Below, in pieces: positions 34,298 through 46,659 of a DNA stretch of 64,000 bases; within the stretch, counting starts at the first letter, position 1, and each line of letters begins with the position of its first letter. This DNA is from Acanthopleura granulata (Eukaryota; Mollusca; Polyplacophora; Chitonida; Chitonidae): NCBI GenBank assembly GCA_016165875.1, contig JABBOT010000002.1, positions 31,113,642 through 31,177,641 on the forward strand, written 5' to 3'. The notes beneath the pieces are model-generated. The model had not been told where the DNA came from and searched no databases. It worked only from the letters and a program-made list of their open reading frames with translations. Both the position numbers and the translations under genes were made by a program.

Positions 34298-34974
34298 CTT
34301 ACGGGAAAGGGAAAGGAAATGGAAAAGGAAAGAAAAAAACCCACAGAGTGGGAACTGAAAAATGGAGCTAAAACATAAATTAAAAAAAAAATTGGAAGAG
34401 GAAAAGGGAAGCTAAGAGATGCTAAATTACAATGCAGCAGTACAATCTGAGACTGGAATTACTTCAGAAAATCGGTGACAATTTTCACCACCTAAAAAAT
34501 GCCCCAATAGTCCGCTTAGCTACCTGACCCCAAAAAGACACAGTATATAGGCTCATGGTTAGTAACGTATATTTTTTTAGTTCGCCGATGTCGTCGGCTA
34601 AACCTGCTAAGTAACAACTTCAACCCATATACCGAGGGATCCCTTGTGCCATTTCGCAGAAAATCTGTAACTGAACGTGTTGGTCATCGACCTGCACGAT
34701 AGAGTGACGATATCGCATCCTGTTGCAAAGGGTGCTATGGCTCCTCATTTTAACCTTCGGGAAACTATCTTAAGAGGGGACGGGCAAAAGGCAAACAAGT
34801 TCATCGCCAGGTACAGGTGTTTTCGGGACATAAGTGTGTCAGCAGTATGGCTGTACAGATAGATCATCCTATCTAAGCTGTGAAAAAAATATGCTGAAGA
34901 GCGAAGAGTGCTGAATGGATAGGAGGTTGGAGGTTGTATATGGGCTCCGTGACCAAAGATTTAGCCTGTTAAAA

Positions 34975-35205
34975 AAGCAAAATGACTCAGGAGTCTCTAC
35001 TCAATGCGGTTGTTGTGAGTTCAAGTCCAGCTCGGACTGGTTTGCTCTCTGCACGTACTCGGGAACATCTACCAGCGACGTGTGAATGGCCGTGGGTTTC
35101 CTCCCATCACAGTGCTGGTCACCGTCGCAGAATGTTGTATAAACATATTCTTGAGTACGGCGTAAAACTCCTATGAAATAAATAAATAGAAAAATAAATA
35201 AATAG
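34975..35205 (+). mobile_element. tRNA-derived SINE, head partly lost
   Basis: atgcggttgttgtgagttcaagtccagctc (B box) leads into tctgcacgtactcgggaacatctaccagcg, gccgtgggtttcctccca, cgtcgcagaatgttgtataa + acatattcttgagtacggcg + taaaactcc and an AAAT tail. It belongs to the same family as 25998-26262. Confidence 0.5.
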
Positions 35206-35809
35206 ATCTATAAAATACCATGCCAAAGAATTTTACTTTGCTACTGACATATAATCAAATCAATCAGGCTGAAAACACCATACAATCAGACATCTCAAGA
35301 AGTGTATAAAACGTTTATGTCTGAAGGTATTTTGGTTCTATACAGCCATGTTTAATGAGAAATCTCCACGTGGAAGGCTCGTCCCGGAGACTTTTTATTC
35401 AGAAGGTGTTAACCGCAAACATTGGACTTTGCCCTTCTCAAACATGACCTGAGGACATTCGAGGTGATTTGATTAAGACAGCCCCTATACGCAGAGTTAC
35501 TGTATATGACCATAGACTTCAGATGTGTTTATTTTGTAAGGCCACGTTTCTTACTCTCTGTAGAGAATGTGAAGACAACCACGGAGTTAAAACTGGAATG
35601 AACTTCACTTTAAAAAAACATGTATAGCCTGCATGTAAATGTGACCTCAGAATAAACTTTTCTGTACAAATTGAACAATACACTCCGCATACCTAGACGC
35701 AACATGCTTCGGCCCAAAGTTTCAGGGCCAGACATGCATATGCACACCATAATATAGGCCATTTCGGTGTAACACCGTTTAACTAAGGGTAATATATCAA
35801 ACGTGGAAG

Positions 35810-35935
35810 TCGTGGAATTTTCCTGGGTTCTACCCGCTTACCTCTCACTATAATAGTAACCGCCGTCGTATAGGCCTAAATGAAATATTCTTGAATACGG
35901 CGTGAACACCAACCAAATAAATAAATAAAGTGGGA
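35810..35935 (+). mobile_element. SINE 3' part
   Basis: ttcctgggttctacccgc, then accgccgtcgtataggccta + aatgaaatattcttgaatac + ggcgtgaacaccaaccaaat + aaataaataaa. A forward, 5'-truncated copy lying just before the large inverted repeat. Confidence 0.5.
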
Positions 35936-36045
35936 AGGTCTGCCAATCTGTAGATGATTGTGGCTTCTATATAAGTTACAAATACTTGTGTTTCTAAGGG
36001 AAAAGGAAAGAGCAATGTCCTAAAACCCTGGGCTATTTATGCTCA

Positions 36046-37819
36046 CTCAGTTACTTTCACCAAAGTTCACGTATTCATGAAAAGAAATTTACGTAAATAT
36101 ATAAAAAATAACATTCTAATAATTGTCATTGCAATTTTTTAAATCACTTTTATCTGGATTAGCATTCTCTATAAGTGTTACAGAAATTTGTTTAAATTGT
36201 TGCAAACACATGTAATGACAAAGTTCCGTTAATTATCGAAGTGCTGATATAACCATATAGCCTGATTACATCAACGAGTTTATGCCAGATAACTATTGTT
36301 ACACAGGTAATGCCACGCACTAACAGTATAATAATGTAATAGATAAGCTCTACTATATGTCATATGCAGAAGTTGTTAAATCTAATCTTCATCTGGCTCG
36401 ATCTTTCTGATTAACCAAACGGTATATTGATGAAGGGAAATTACGTACAGATTTACCAGACGGGACATCTTACCTGCATTTAAACTTGTGCAAAGACCAC
36501 AACGGTTTCATATCTGCCACACTGACTTTACTACAAGAGTTTCAGTTTCTGGTGCGTCGAATTTTGGGGTTGACACAAGTGCTATTTTAATGGCACAAAC
36601 GGGACACCATACAATACAGGTGCGTGGACTTTGTTAAGTTTGGAGGAGGGAAGAAAATGCTATGGACTTCGAGCGAGAAAGTATGCTTGATTAGAGTTGT
36701 AGTATTTCAAAAAAGAACAAACACACTAGAGGGTGCAGATGAGGCAAGACGTATTCTGGTTATCAGTACAAGTCTACGCGTACATCCATCACTGTTGCCA
36801 GGCATGGCGGAGACCTCAACTCGTACCTTACTCACTGGTACATTTACAACGTGTACACTGTATAATACACTACAAGAGTTAACAAAGCAGTGGCTCTGTG
36901 GCTAATATTAAGTACAGTATCAAGACAGAGACACGCAGGGTCTACATTATGGTGGCAGGAAATCGGACAGAGCGCAGGGCTAACCCACGACCATCCGGGG
37001 ATTGGTGGCAGACCTTCCCACATACGACTGGAGAAGAAGCCATGGTGAGTTGGGCTTGGACTCACAGCGATCACATTGGTTAAACCTTTCAATTAAACAG
37101 AAACTGTCGTCTGCTATTTTATATTTAACAATCTAGAAAATATACAGGTAAATAAAAGTGATCGAATATGTACATATGTCAATATGTAACAATTGACACA
37201 TGTTGTATGACATATTATAAAGTCCACGCCATAAAGTCCACGCACCTGTATTGTATGGTGTCCCGTTTGTGCCATTAAAATAGCACTTGTGTCAACCCCA
37301 AAATTCGACGCACCAGAAACTGAAACTCTTGTAGTAAAGTCAGTGTGGCAGATATGAAACCGTTGTGGTCTTTGCACAAGTTTAAATGCAGGTAAGATGT
37401 CCCGTCTGGTAAATCTGTACGTAATTTCCCTTCATCAATATACCGTTTGGTTAATCAGAAAGATCGAGCCAGATGAAGATTAGATTTAACAACTTCTGCA
37501 TATGACATATAGTAGAGCTTATCTATTACATTATTATACTGTTAGTGCGTGGCATTACCTGTGTAACAATAGTTATCTGGCATAAACTCGTTGATGTAAT
37601 CAGGCTATATGGTTATTTCAGCACTTCGATAATTAACGGAACTTTGTCATTACATGTGTTTGCAACAATTTAAACAAATTTCTGTAACACTTATAGAGAA
37701 TGCTAATCCAGATAAAAGTGATTTAAAAAATTGCAATGACAATTATTAGAATGTTATTTTTTATATATTTACGTAAATTTCTTTTCATGAATACGTGAAC
37801 TTTGGTGAAAGTAATTGAG
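36046..37819. repeat. Near-perfect 587-bp inverted repeat with 600-bp spacer
   Basis: The left arm (36046-36632) and right arm (37233-37819) are reverse complements with two differences seen by eye (ctcag/ctcaa at the outer end; gctgatataacc/gctgaaataacc inside) and no indels, about 99.7% identity. The spacer 36633-37232 holds a SINE fragment. The arms encode no recognisable protein. Such identity points to a very recent event, ongoing arm-to-arm gene conversion, or an assembly artefact. Confidence 0.5.
36890..37085 (-). mobile_element. SINE 5' part inside the palindrome spacer
   Basis: Reverse-strand copy: acccacgaccatccggggattggtggcagaccttcccacatacgac, ttggactcacagcgatcacattggtt (B-box region). 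The 3' tail is missing. Confidence 0.5.
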
Positions 37820-38437
37820 ATGACTTGTGTCATGAGCAAAGAGGCAACTGCTTTTTCGTGCTGCAAAGGGCCCCATGCAATTAGATGGGAATTCGTCCCC
37901 TGTCGCGCAGCCTGATTACCAACCTACTCACATTGATAGATCTTCTGGGAAATGGCGGGAGGGATTCTTTGTTACAGGGCTTGAAGTGGTTATATAACAT
38001 GTCTAGCCGGAGAAACAGGCTGGTTAAAATATTCGCTATTAACCATGAGACTATACCTGACGTGGCGGTTGGTCAGCAAGCGGGACGGACGTGTTTTTCC
38101 ACTTGTACGCTGAGCTTATGTTGTTGTTGCACTCGCGTTGCTTGTACCTGACTAAATCTGTGTAATTTTCAAAGTAAATGTGTATAGTTAAGTAGGTTAG
38201 CGTGATTGTATATAGTCTGTAGTGATTTTGTAGCATAAATGATCTGTTGTTCTGTGAGGTTAGCTGATTCTTGTACATTGCACCGTCACTCTTGACCTAA
38301 CAAGGGCTCCTTTCGTCTTTCAGCTTGGTCGCTGAGTCGCCCCAGAGGTACCCCTCTTTTCTCCTAACTGTCTTGTAAATAATCTCACTTTGCTTGCACC
38401 CAGTTTATTTAGGCTACTGTTAGTCATTTGAACTAAA

Positions 38438-39240
38438 ATGGAGGGCGATGGCGACGATGTGGACTTCACTGAGGTGCGACTTTCATTCAGGGCGGGGGAA
38501 AGCGGGTGCGAAATAAAAATTACAGTGAGGAAGCCGAGGGGGGAAAGAAAGCACGAGAAACTGAAACAAACTGGAGTTTAGATGTTGTCTTGTCCGGTGT
38601 AGGTGGATTCCCTGTGTGCTCGTTGAAGCCTGCAAAATTTGGTGAAGCCTTACATGAAGTTGTTGGGAGGGTGAAGTCCCTGAAAAGACTGCCATCACGT
38701 GACTTGCAGGTAACATGCTCTGGCAGGGGCCAGGTTAAGCGTTTGCTTAGGCTGACTTCTATAATGGGCAAAGACATGCAATGCTGCCAGCCATCCATGT
38801 CGTCTTGTAAGAGTGTCATATATGGTGTTGGAGAAAGTGTAACAACTTTGGAATTCCAGGTGGCTTTACGTAAAGAGGAATTCATTAAAGCTGAAAGGAT
38901 GAAAAATGGTAAAGATCGTCAGGTATCATCTTGCATTTTGCCCTATTTCGATCGAGATGACCTTCCAACGGAAGTGTTGTTAGGATATGAGAAATTTACT
39001 GTAAAGCGTTATATCCCCCCATGTGTTGATATTTCCATTGCCAGCGTCTAAATCATACGTCGAAATCTTGTAGAGGTTCCTCTCGCTGCTGCCGCTGTGG
39101 TGGCTTTCATGACTATGAGCAATGTCCAAACATAGCCTCCCCCAAATGTGTCAACTGTGGAGGTAGCCATAGTGCTGCTTATTGCGGCTGTCCTGCCAGG
39201 AAGGAGGCAAGTAAGGCACAGTATATCAGAATTACCTAGA
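38438..39240 (+). pseudogene. ORF1 (gag-like) of the retrotransposon, frameshifted
   Basis: Begins ATG GAG GGC GAT (MEGDGDDVDFTEVRLSFRAG). A frameshift near 38510-38580 moves the frame to the one holding NWSLDVVLSGVGGFP, QVKRLLRLTSIMGKD and a FTVKRYIPP motif. A second shift near 39030 leads to the zinc knuckles CCRCGGFHDYEQC and CVNCGGSHSAAYCGC (C-x2-C-x4-H-x4-C type). These domains bind nucleic acid in the RNP of such elements. Confidence 0.5.
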
Positions 39241-39655
39241 ATGCTTCGTACTCCGAAGCTTTAAAATCTGTCCGCAACGCTCGTCACGAACACACTTATC
39301 CCGACCATAAACAGTCCGACCAAAACAATGTGGAGTGATTCCAGGCACCTAGAAGCCTTGAGCGTATGTCACACCCGAACCACCTATCCCTAAACCCAGA
39401 CCACAAACTAATTCTATTGGCGTACAGACTGACAATGACATGGCTATCCAGACTTGAGCTACAGACGGACTACTGTTCGGATGTTAAGCTCGCGAATGTT
39501 GTAGCAATGATAACAGAAATTGTATTTCATTGTGTTAAAGTTCCTAAGAACTCGGAAGTTATCAGTTTCATAGCTGACTGTGCTCGTCGCCATCTTGGTA
39601 GTGAGACCTTTGAGCTTGTGGCTCTGCTGAAGCAAAGGAAAATCGCCGGTAAATA

Positions 39656-42600
39656 ATGGATTATACAAAAAATCTAAAAATTCGTGTGTTTATATTTCTC
39701 ACGATGGCTTTCTGTATACTGCATCAAAACATTCAGTCTTTGTTTGCTCATGGTCAAGAATTCAAAGTTTTCTTAGCTGATCTTAATGTTGAGCCTGATG
39801 TAATTTGCCTCCAAGAAACATTTCTTATACCTAAGTATAACCCTACATTCTGTCATGAACAGAACTGACAGAATTGGCATGGCCAGAGGTGGGCTGGTTA
39901 TGTTTTTGAAAAGTGGTGTTTCATTCACGGAAATTTGCTTCCCAGAATTTCGCAGTATTGAAGTCTAGGGATTTCAAATTTTCCTTACAGAGGGAAGGAT
40001 TGTGAGTGTAGTAAACCTATACAAGCCTCGTAATAGACTAGATATTTCTGAGCTTAGTGCCATTGTATCGACTGCTAAGGGCCCTATGATAATTTGTGGT
40101 GATTTTAATGCATATAATGTGTTGTGGGGTTGCTCATCAAGTGATGCCAGTGGTTCTCTAGTTGAAGACTTCATCGAAGATAATGATCTAATTATGTTAA
40201 ATGACGGATGTGGAACAAGACTCGACGTTCGCTCGGGCAAGTTATCTTCCCTTGATTTGACTTTGTGCTCCAATGAGTTATGTCCTGTTTTTTCATGGTA
40301 TGTGGACTATGATTCACCTATTGGAAGTGATCACTACCCCGTGGTTGCTTCAGTATCACCACACTATAATGATGTAGATAACCAGCCTAGATGGTTATCT
40401 TGTCGTCATTGAATGAATCTGTTGTTTCTGATAACACTGATCAATTTACTGACAACACTACAGTCGCTATCAACTCTGCAGCCAGTGTCTCCAACTCGAA
40501 GTCTTCAGGGGCGGCCTGGTCGAAGCACCCAGTTTCATAGTGGACGACAGAGTGTGCTGATGTCATACGTCAGCGTAAGAGAGCTAAGAACAGAGCGTCT
40601 CACACCCGTCTGATCAACGATATCGTTTTTTATCGGAAATGTAGGGCTATTGCGCAGCGTACAATCAAGCAAGTCCAGAAAGCTTATTGGCGAAAGTGCT
40701 GCTCTGGCATTACTAGCTCAACATCACTAAAGAGGGTGTGGGCTCAGGTAAAGGCAGTGCGTGGTGCTAAGAAGTCACATAATATTCCTACATTGATATC
40801 TGATAACTCATCTTGTGTTAGTGACTTTGATAAGTGTAATCTACTAGCGGAAAATTTAGCTCATGTTTCAAGTTCTAGCGACTTTGATTCTGATTGTATC
40901 AAACACAAAGAACAACAAGAGCTACTCCATAGTTTTGATAATATTTTGTTCGATGATCTGGTCATTAATGACGAATTTTCTCTCCTGGAACTCAAGCAAG
41001 CTCGGAGTGGGGAAAAGATTCCACACTAGGGGAGGACGGGCTATATTACTCTATGTTAAAAAACCTACCTGATGAATGCCTTAAAATTATGTTGTTGTTG
41101 TTGTACAACACTATTTGGTCAAGAACGAATCTCCCAGCGTGCTGGAAAACAGCCACTGTGATACCTATTGCCAAGTCAGGAAAGAATGCTAAAGAGCCGG
41201 GGTGGTACCGCCCAATAGCATTAACATCAGTGCTTTGTAAAACGATGGAGACCAGGTAAACTCCAGGCTTATGTGGTTTCTAACTAAAAATAATATACTT
41301 TCGGACGTGCAGAGCGGGTTTAGAAATAACCGTAGCACATCAGATCATTTAGTGCATTTAGAGTCCTCTATCCAAAAGTCATTTTTAAACAAAGAATCTG
41401 TCTTGGCCGTGTTCGTGGATATAGAGAAGGCATACGACATGATATGGAGAAGAGGGTTACTCATCAAGATGCAGAATATTGGTATCGGAGGTAAAATGCT
41501 CGGATGGGTGAAAGGCTTTTTGTCTGAGAAAGTTATACAAGTTCGAACTGTCAAGACCTACTCAGATCCAATGAATATTGAGAATGGCACTCCTCACTCT
41601 TTCCAACATTGCTATAAATGACCTGCCCTCTGTCCTTCATCCAATGATCCCTTGTACTCTTTTTGCAGACGACAAAGCTCTTCGGTTCTAGTGCCAGGAT
41701 CTGAACGCTGCAAAGTGGCTCATCCAACAGGCTCTAGACGCAATAACACGATGGAGTAAGCTTCGGGGGTTCCGTTTTTCGTGTATGAAGTCAGAGGCCG
41801 TTGTGTTCACGAAAAGGAGGATTTTGCCGCACACATCACTTAAGCTCGGTAACACCAACATAAAGCTGTCTTCATCCTTCCGATACTTGGGTGTCACCTT
41901 TGACACCAAATTGACCTGGTGCGAAAAAAGTGCCTAACTTGATGAGGTCTATATCTGGGAAAAGCTGGGGAGCTGATTATAAACCCTTACTCTTAATATA
42001 TCGGTCGTTAATCCGATCCAGGCTCGATTATAGATGTGAAACTTTTGGTTCGGACTACGATACTTTAAAATCTAGACTTGACTCTATCCAGTGTACAGCG
42101 TTACGAATTTGCACTGGAGCGATGAAAACAACTCCTTTAAATGTTCTTCAGGTCCACTTCCAGGAATGACCTCTCTCAATCAGACGCAAACTGCGCACAG
42201 CAAAATTTGGGATGAAGTTAGAAAGCTCTCTACACCATCTTGTTATGATTCTCTCTATAATGCCAACAAAAAGTCACAGCCTTTCAATGTTCGTGCCCAG
42301 GATATTTTGCAGAGTACTGGAGTGAATATCGGACGTTTACAGAAGGAATGTGTCCCGCCACCTCCCCCTTGGAAGGCCCAACCACCATCTGTATACATGG
42401 ACCTGCACTCTCAGGTCCAGAAATCAGATAGTCCTAACCATATTTCTGTGATTCTAACGAATACATAAGCAACAATTGGTCTGCAAACATGCAAATTTAT
42501 ACCTATGCCTCTAAGTGCCCTGCTACTGATAAGGTTGGGGCTTCGGTTTGCGTACCAGAATTGCGATATGAAAAAGTTGTCGGATAACCTGTCTGTATAT

Positions 42601-43330
42601 TCAGCAGAACTCTATGCAATTCTGAATGCTCTGCTCTTTCTTTTTGGTTTAAGACCATTAAGAGCTGTTATATTCACAAATTCTCTAAGTGCTTTACAGT
42701 TAATGACGTCATTTAAGTGGACAAAATGCTACCCTGTCCTGTACGACGTAGTTTTTCTGTCGTCCTCTGTATTCTTTGCTGGTCTTGACATTTGCTTCGC
42801 CTTAGTTCCTGGGCATTCTGGGGTGCCCTGTAATGAACGAGCAGATAGAGTAGCCAAACGAGCCCTAAGGCTGCGTGATGTCACCTCTAATCTCAAACTG
42901 ATCATATCCGGAGCCCTAAATGAAGTAAAGTCATTGTTATTTAAACTATGGCAAACTGAGTGGGACGCCTCAGAGAAGGACCGATTTTATCACTCATTTA
43001 ACCCTGTTGTCAAACTTCATAACAGCCTCCCTTTTTCCTTTTCTAGCGAAAAGCTGAAATCCTGTGTTTCCCACTTCGGTCAGGACACCTCCCTGTTAAT
43101 AGCTATTTAAAAAGGTTCAAGGCAAGAGATTCAGGTCTGTGTGATGTTTGTCAGGCTGAGGAGACCATCCATCATGTTTTACTCGTGTGTCCGCAGTACA
43201 CTGCTCAGAGACAAATCATCTTTTCTGACCTTGTAGACGTGGGAATTATTGGCCAAACTCTGAGGACTGCTCTGTCCACCGAGGAATGCAGGTTTGGTTT
43301 TCAAAGCCGTGAGGAATTATTTACGTAGGA
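39656..43330 (+). pseudogene. ORF2 endonuclease-RT-RNase H, multiply broken
   Basis: Endonuclease: LHQNIQSLFAHG and CLQETF near the start, IICGDFNAYN at about 40090, and IGSDHYPVV at about 40321. RT: YRPIALTSVL, VQSGFRNNRSTSDHL, motif A FVDIEKAYD at about 41416, and FADD at about 41660; bases after NGTP appear deleted. RNase H from about 42490: the usual YTDGS reads YTYAS, so one catalytic Asp is gone. Then ELYAILNALLF, and at the end LCDVCQAEETIHHVLLVCPQ (Cys/His motif). At least six frame changes or stops make it non-functional. Confidence 0.5.
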
Positions 43331-43490
43331 TCCACAGATTTTAAGCTACAGCATTGTGGCAGTAGTTCTGTGGATTGACTAGGGTTGATTAGAGCAGCCT
43401 AAATCCCTGAAACACACCCTATCGCCTTGGCGCAAATCATTCCATGGAATGGAGTCGAAATGGAAACCAATATATGTATGTATGTATGAG

Positions 43491-46489
43491 CCTATGTCTT
43501 GCCTTTTCTTAAAAAATACATCGACACTCTACCCTTTCCGCCTATAAGAAGTAGGATTGTAAACAAATTTGGTCTTACAAAGTAAGTGTATCATGACTGG
43601 GCCTTTGTCGGACATTTGTTAAAATGGAAAACTGATCAACACATATAAGCGTCATTCTCGTAATGTGATGTGTTTTTTGAAGTGAATGCGTATTTATTAA
43701 TATACGGAAACTTATCTAATACATAAGTTTGCAAATGATAAAAAATTAGGACTTGTTTTTTCCTGCTTCAATTATGTCCTTTGTAACTTGTGTAACTATA
43801 ACAAACAGTGACATGATATGAACTCCTGAATTCTTGTGGATTGTTAGCAGCATGCTCCCGGGTCGCGTAGCAGTCGATGAATTATCATGGTGAATACCCA
43901 GTTCCAGTGAGATATTTATTTTTTTCGATTGAAAAAAACAAAAAACACCCCCCCCCCAAAATAAACCTCTCCAACTAGATATCAAATACACACACATAAG
44001 CATATTGTTATTATAATGGGAATTCACAAACAGAAACGCCTTAAAATAGCAAAACTGCTGTTGATCATACCCTGTCTTCTGATATAACAAGTAGTATGAA
44101 TCACATCAATCCAATTTTTAAAGGAATGATGTATAGTAATTAGATTCAAGTATATTTTCCCTCCTTTTCAGCATGTGGGACGATTTCCTGTTTAGTTGCA
44201 AGGAATAGTTAACAGGGCCTTACGGCCCAATCAACAATTCAGGGGAGATAATTCACAAATGAAAATAAAACAAATGTCTCTTACATTTACCTCCCTGTAT
44301 CAGCAGTTTCGTTCGCCGTAAAAGTTGATTGAAATTAGGGTCTACTGCCATGCACGTGAAGCATGGCGTTGGGATGCAGCAATGCCGTGTCGAGTTAAGC
44401 CAAAGGAGTCCTCAAGGGCTGTAGATTCAAGGTTCCATTTTACAGAATTTCATGTATCCATCTTTCCACACCTAGATTTAGAGGCGATGAGTCTAGAGGA
44501 CATCACTGGCGAGACATAAATTTGGTTAAATTGGGCCCAAGTCTTTTTGTGCTCGATTCTATCTTCTGGCATTAGGTTCAGTGCCAAAATTAAGGAATCA
44601 GCCAGCCTAATGAATTAGACCTTGCATGCTGGGTGCTATCGATACAACGTCTAACAGAGGTCCATTCGGAAAATGCTTCCATCATAAACTACCTGCAAAT
44701 TGCTACACATTTTGTTCATGGTAAATTCTCTGCAGTGTTGGAGTTTTCGGCTTTTCAGCTAGCCCCCGCAACTGTGACAATAGAGCATCGAAAACCCGCA
44801 TCACGAAAACTGCCGGACTCGCTTGAAGGCAGACCTAAGATGGTGGTGTGCGGAAATTATTGAACCAAGCAATGTACTGAAACGAACCATGCAGGCTTAA
44901 CGCAAGTGTTTTAAACACGTGTGCCAAGTGATCCCTTGGCTGGTCATTGCAGATTGAGGAACATGCAGATATTAAAGATTAGGCAGCGTTTAAATACGGA
45001 TAGAGAAATACCCTAGTAAATCTGCCAGTAGGTATACTGTACTCGATATGATATTTCAGTGAGTCAGCATTTAGATCGTTTATCTGTTTTATGCTTCCCA
45101 ACTTTGCTTTGAGAAATACAGATCTCTAGGCCTACCGGCGCTCTTCCTTTCAGTACCTGGAACATGACCAATCACGAATGAGACGATATTGCTTAGGCTT
45201 TGGAATTTGCTGTGACGTGGTCGCAAGCAACATTCAAATCCGTCTGAGACTCCTCTTTATAACACAGTGCAGACTAGCTGATTGCTCCTTGAGTAAAGAC
45301 TGCAAATACCTCAAACTGGCCAAATCCACGTGGTAGCATATCTTCTCTTCCCATCGCCAAGTATAATTTTGTAAAGCAATCCGATCAAGTATGGTTTATA
45401 AGGAGAAAGCAAACATGTTGTATGGTACAGACGTGTTTTCAAGACCGCTTCCGTACTAGTAAGTCGGTAAATATAATTTTGGGAATGTGGCCATGAGCGG
45501 ATGAGTGTAATATGTCTTTTCTAACATTTATTTTACTCTCGTGAATTTCTTTTGCAACGCATTTTTGAAGTTTTGAATTGCTTTATTGTTGTCTTGCACT
45601 ATCTGAATGAAAGTCAACTGCGAATTGTGAGGTAGAGTTCGACTGTTGCAGAGGATTGCTATGTTCGCGTGCATGACCCACTTAAACCACGCGGAGATGG
45701 TGGATGCTCTAAAATGACAGACAACCTTGTAACATGGAGGCTTTTTCGCGAGAAACAATACTTCACTCGATAATTCTTCCAAAATTATATGTGGAGATGA
45801 TGATATTGCAAGGCGAATTTTACCAACTAAACGCATGTTGGTTACTTTTTCGCGGAGCAAGAAGTAAGTCTCCATTGTGCCGTAACAAAGTCTCAGACGT
45901 GGGATTTGAGCGTCGCTGCTTACCGCGTCATTTCTACCAACATACCAAAGGAAGTGTAATCTCTAATAACGATAATACTGCTACCTAAATTCACTTTCTA
46001 ACTGACATGTACCAAAACTGTACGCAACAAAGCATGTTACCTTTAATGCGGAAGTAATTCTGAGTGCATATCACCTAGTCATCTGTGCATAATTGAGTCA
46101 ACAACGCCTTAGTCAACGCAAATGCATCTATCACATGGACATCAAGACAAACTTCGCTAAATTCCCTGTCCAAGGCCGGTTTTGATTCAAGAATTGAAAT
46201 CCCACTTTCTTTGTCCTTATATGTCGCCCTACAGAAGCTGATATATCGTCGAAATCCTGCCTGCCTCTGGGCGTCCTGTCATATCTGTTTTTGGTCTTCC
46301 AATGTGGTGATTTTTTTTCAGCTGGGAAGAATTGTTTCATATCCTCTGCGAGAAATGCGATAAGGTATTCCCTGAGCTGTGTCTGGTGGCCATGTTCATG
46401 GTCTCTCATGGGAGTACTCGCGTACTGAAGGCCGGCTGCTCACAGAAGCAATCTTGACCGTGGCCTAAAGCATCCCTGGAGTAGATAAG
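43491..46489. other. Mostly non-coding; part may be SLC16-like 3' UTR
   Basis: No family resemblance in any frame. A reverse-strand AATAAA (45527-45532 on +) could end the SLC16-like transcript, giving a 3' UTR of about 960 nt. Two reverse frames inside it (45528-45875 and 46131-46409) match nothing I know. Confidence 0.5.
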
Positions 46490-46659
46490 TTAACCACAAA
46501 CAGGCTGCTGGGTTGTTTTTACATCGTATGTGCCTCGTGACCGTCGGCTCAGCGTGTTTAGATAAATCATGACAATCAGAATCACGCAGTTCAGGAAAGA
46601 GAAAGAGCCGAGAAGGTACATTGGGAGAAGATATCCTCTGGTGAAATCGCGAAGCCAAC
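46490..46659 (-). CDS. SLC16-like terminal exon (TM12 and stop)
   Basis: Acceptor ctccattttag; phase matches exon 3. Encodes GWLRDFTRGYLLPMYLLGSF, then SFLNCVILIVMIYLNTLSRR and a short hydrophilic tail, stopping at TAA (46490-46492). The GW...D start is where SLC16 proteins have G(W/Y)(L/I)xD after TM11. Confidence 0.5.

Larger units (their letters stand above)
38438..43490 (+). mobile_element. Non-LTR retrotransposon, I/Nimb-like, inactivated
   Basis: About 5 kb with the order gag-like ORF1 with zinc knuckles, AP-endonuclease, reverse transcriptase, RNase H and a Cys/His C-terminal motif. RNase H after RT together with a zinc-knuckle ORF1 is typical of the I group (I, Nimb and relatives), not of CR1 or RTE. 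It ends in a short (TATG)n run (tatgtatgtatgtatg, 43473-43488), an I-group-like simple-repeat tail. Frames are broken many times, so it is a fossil. The 5' end is uncertain and may lie up to several hundred bases before 38438. No target-site duplication was identified. Confidence 0.5.

Noticed and set aside
42505..43110. 201-codon frame as a cellular gene
   Set aside because: It is the RNase H region of the LINE fossil.
45528..46409. Reverse-strand frames of 115 and 92 codons
   Set aside because: No family resemblance and no splice context; they probably lie in the 3' UTR of the SLC16-like transcript.
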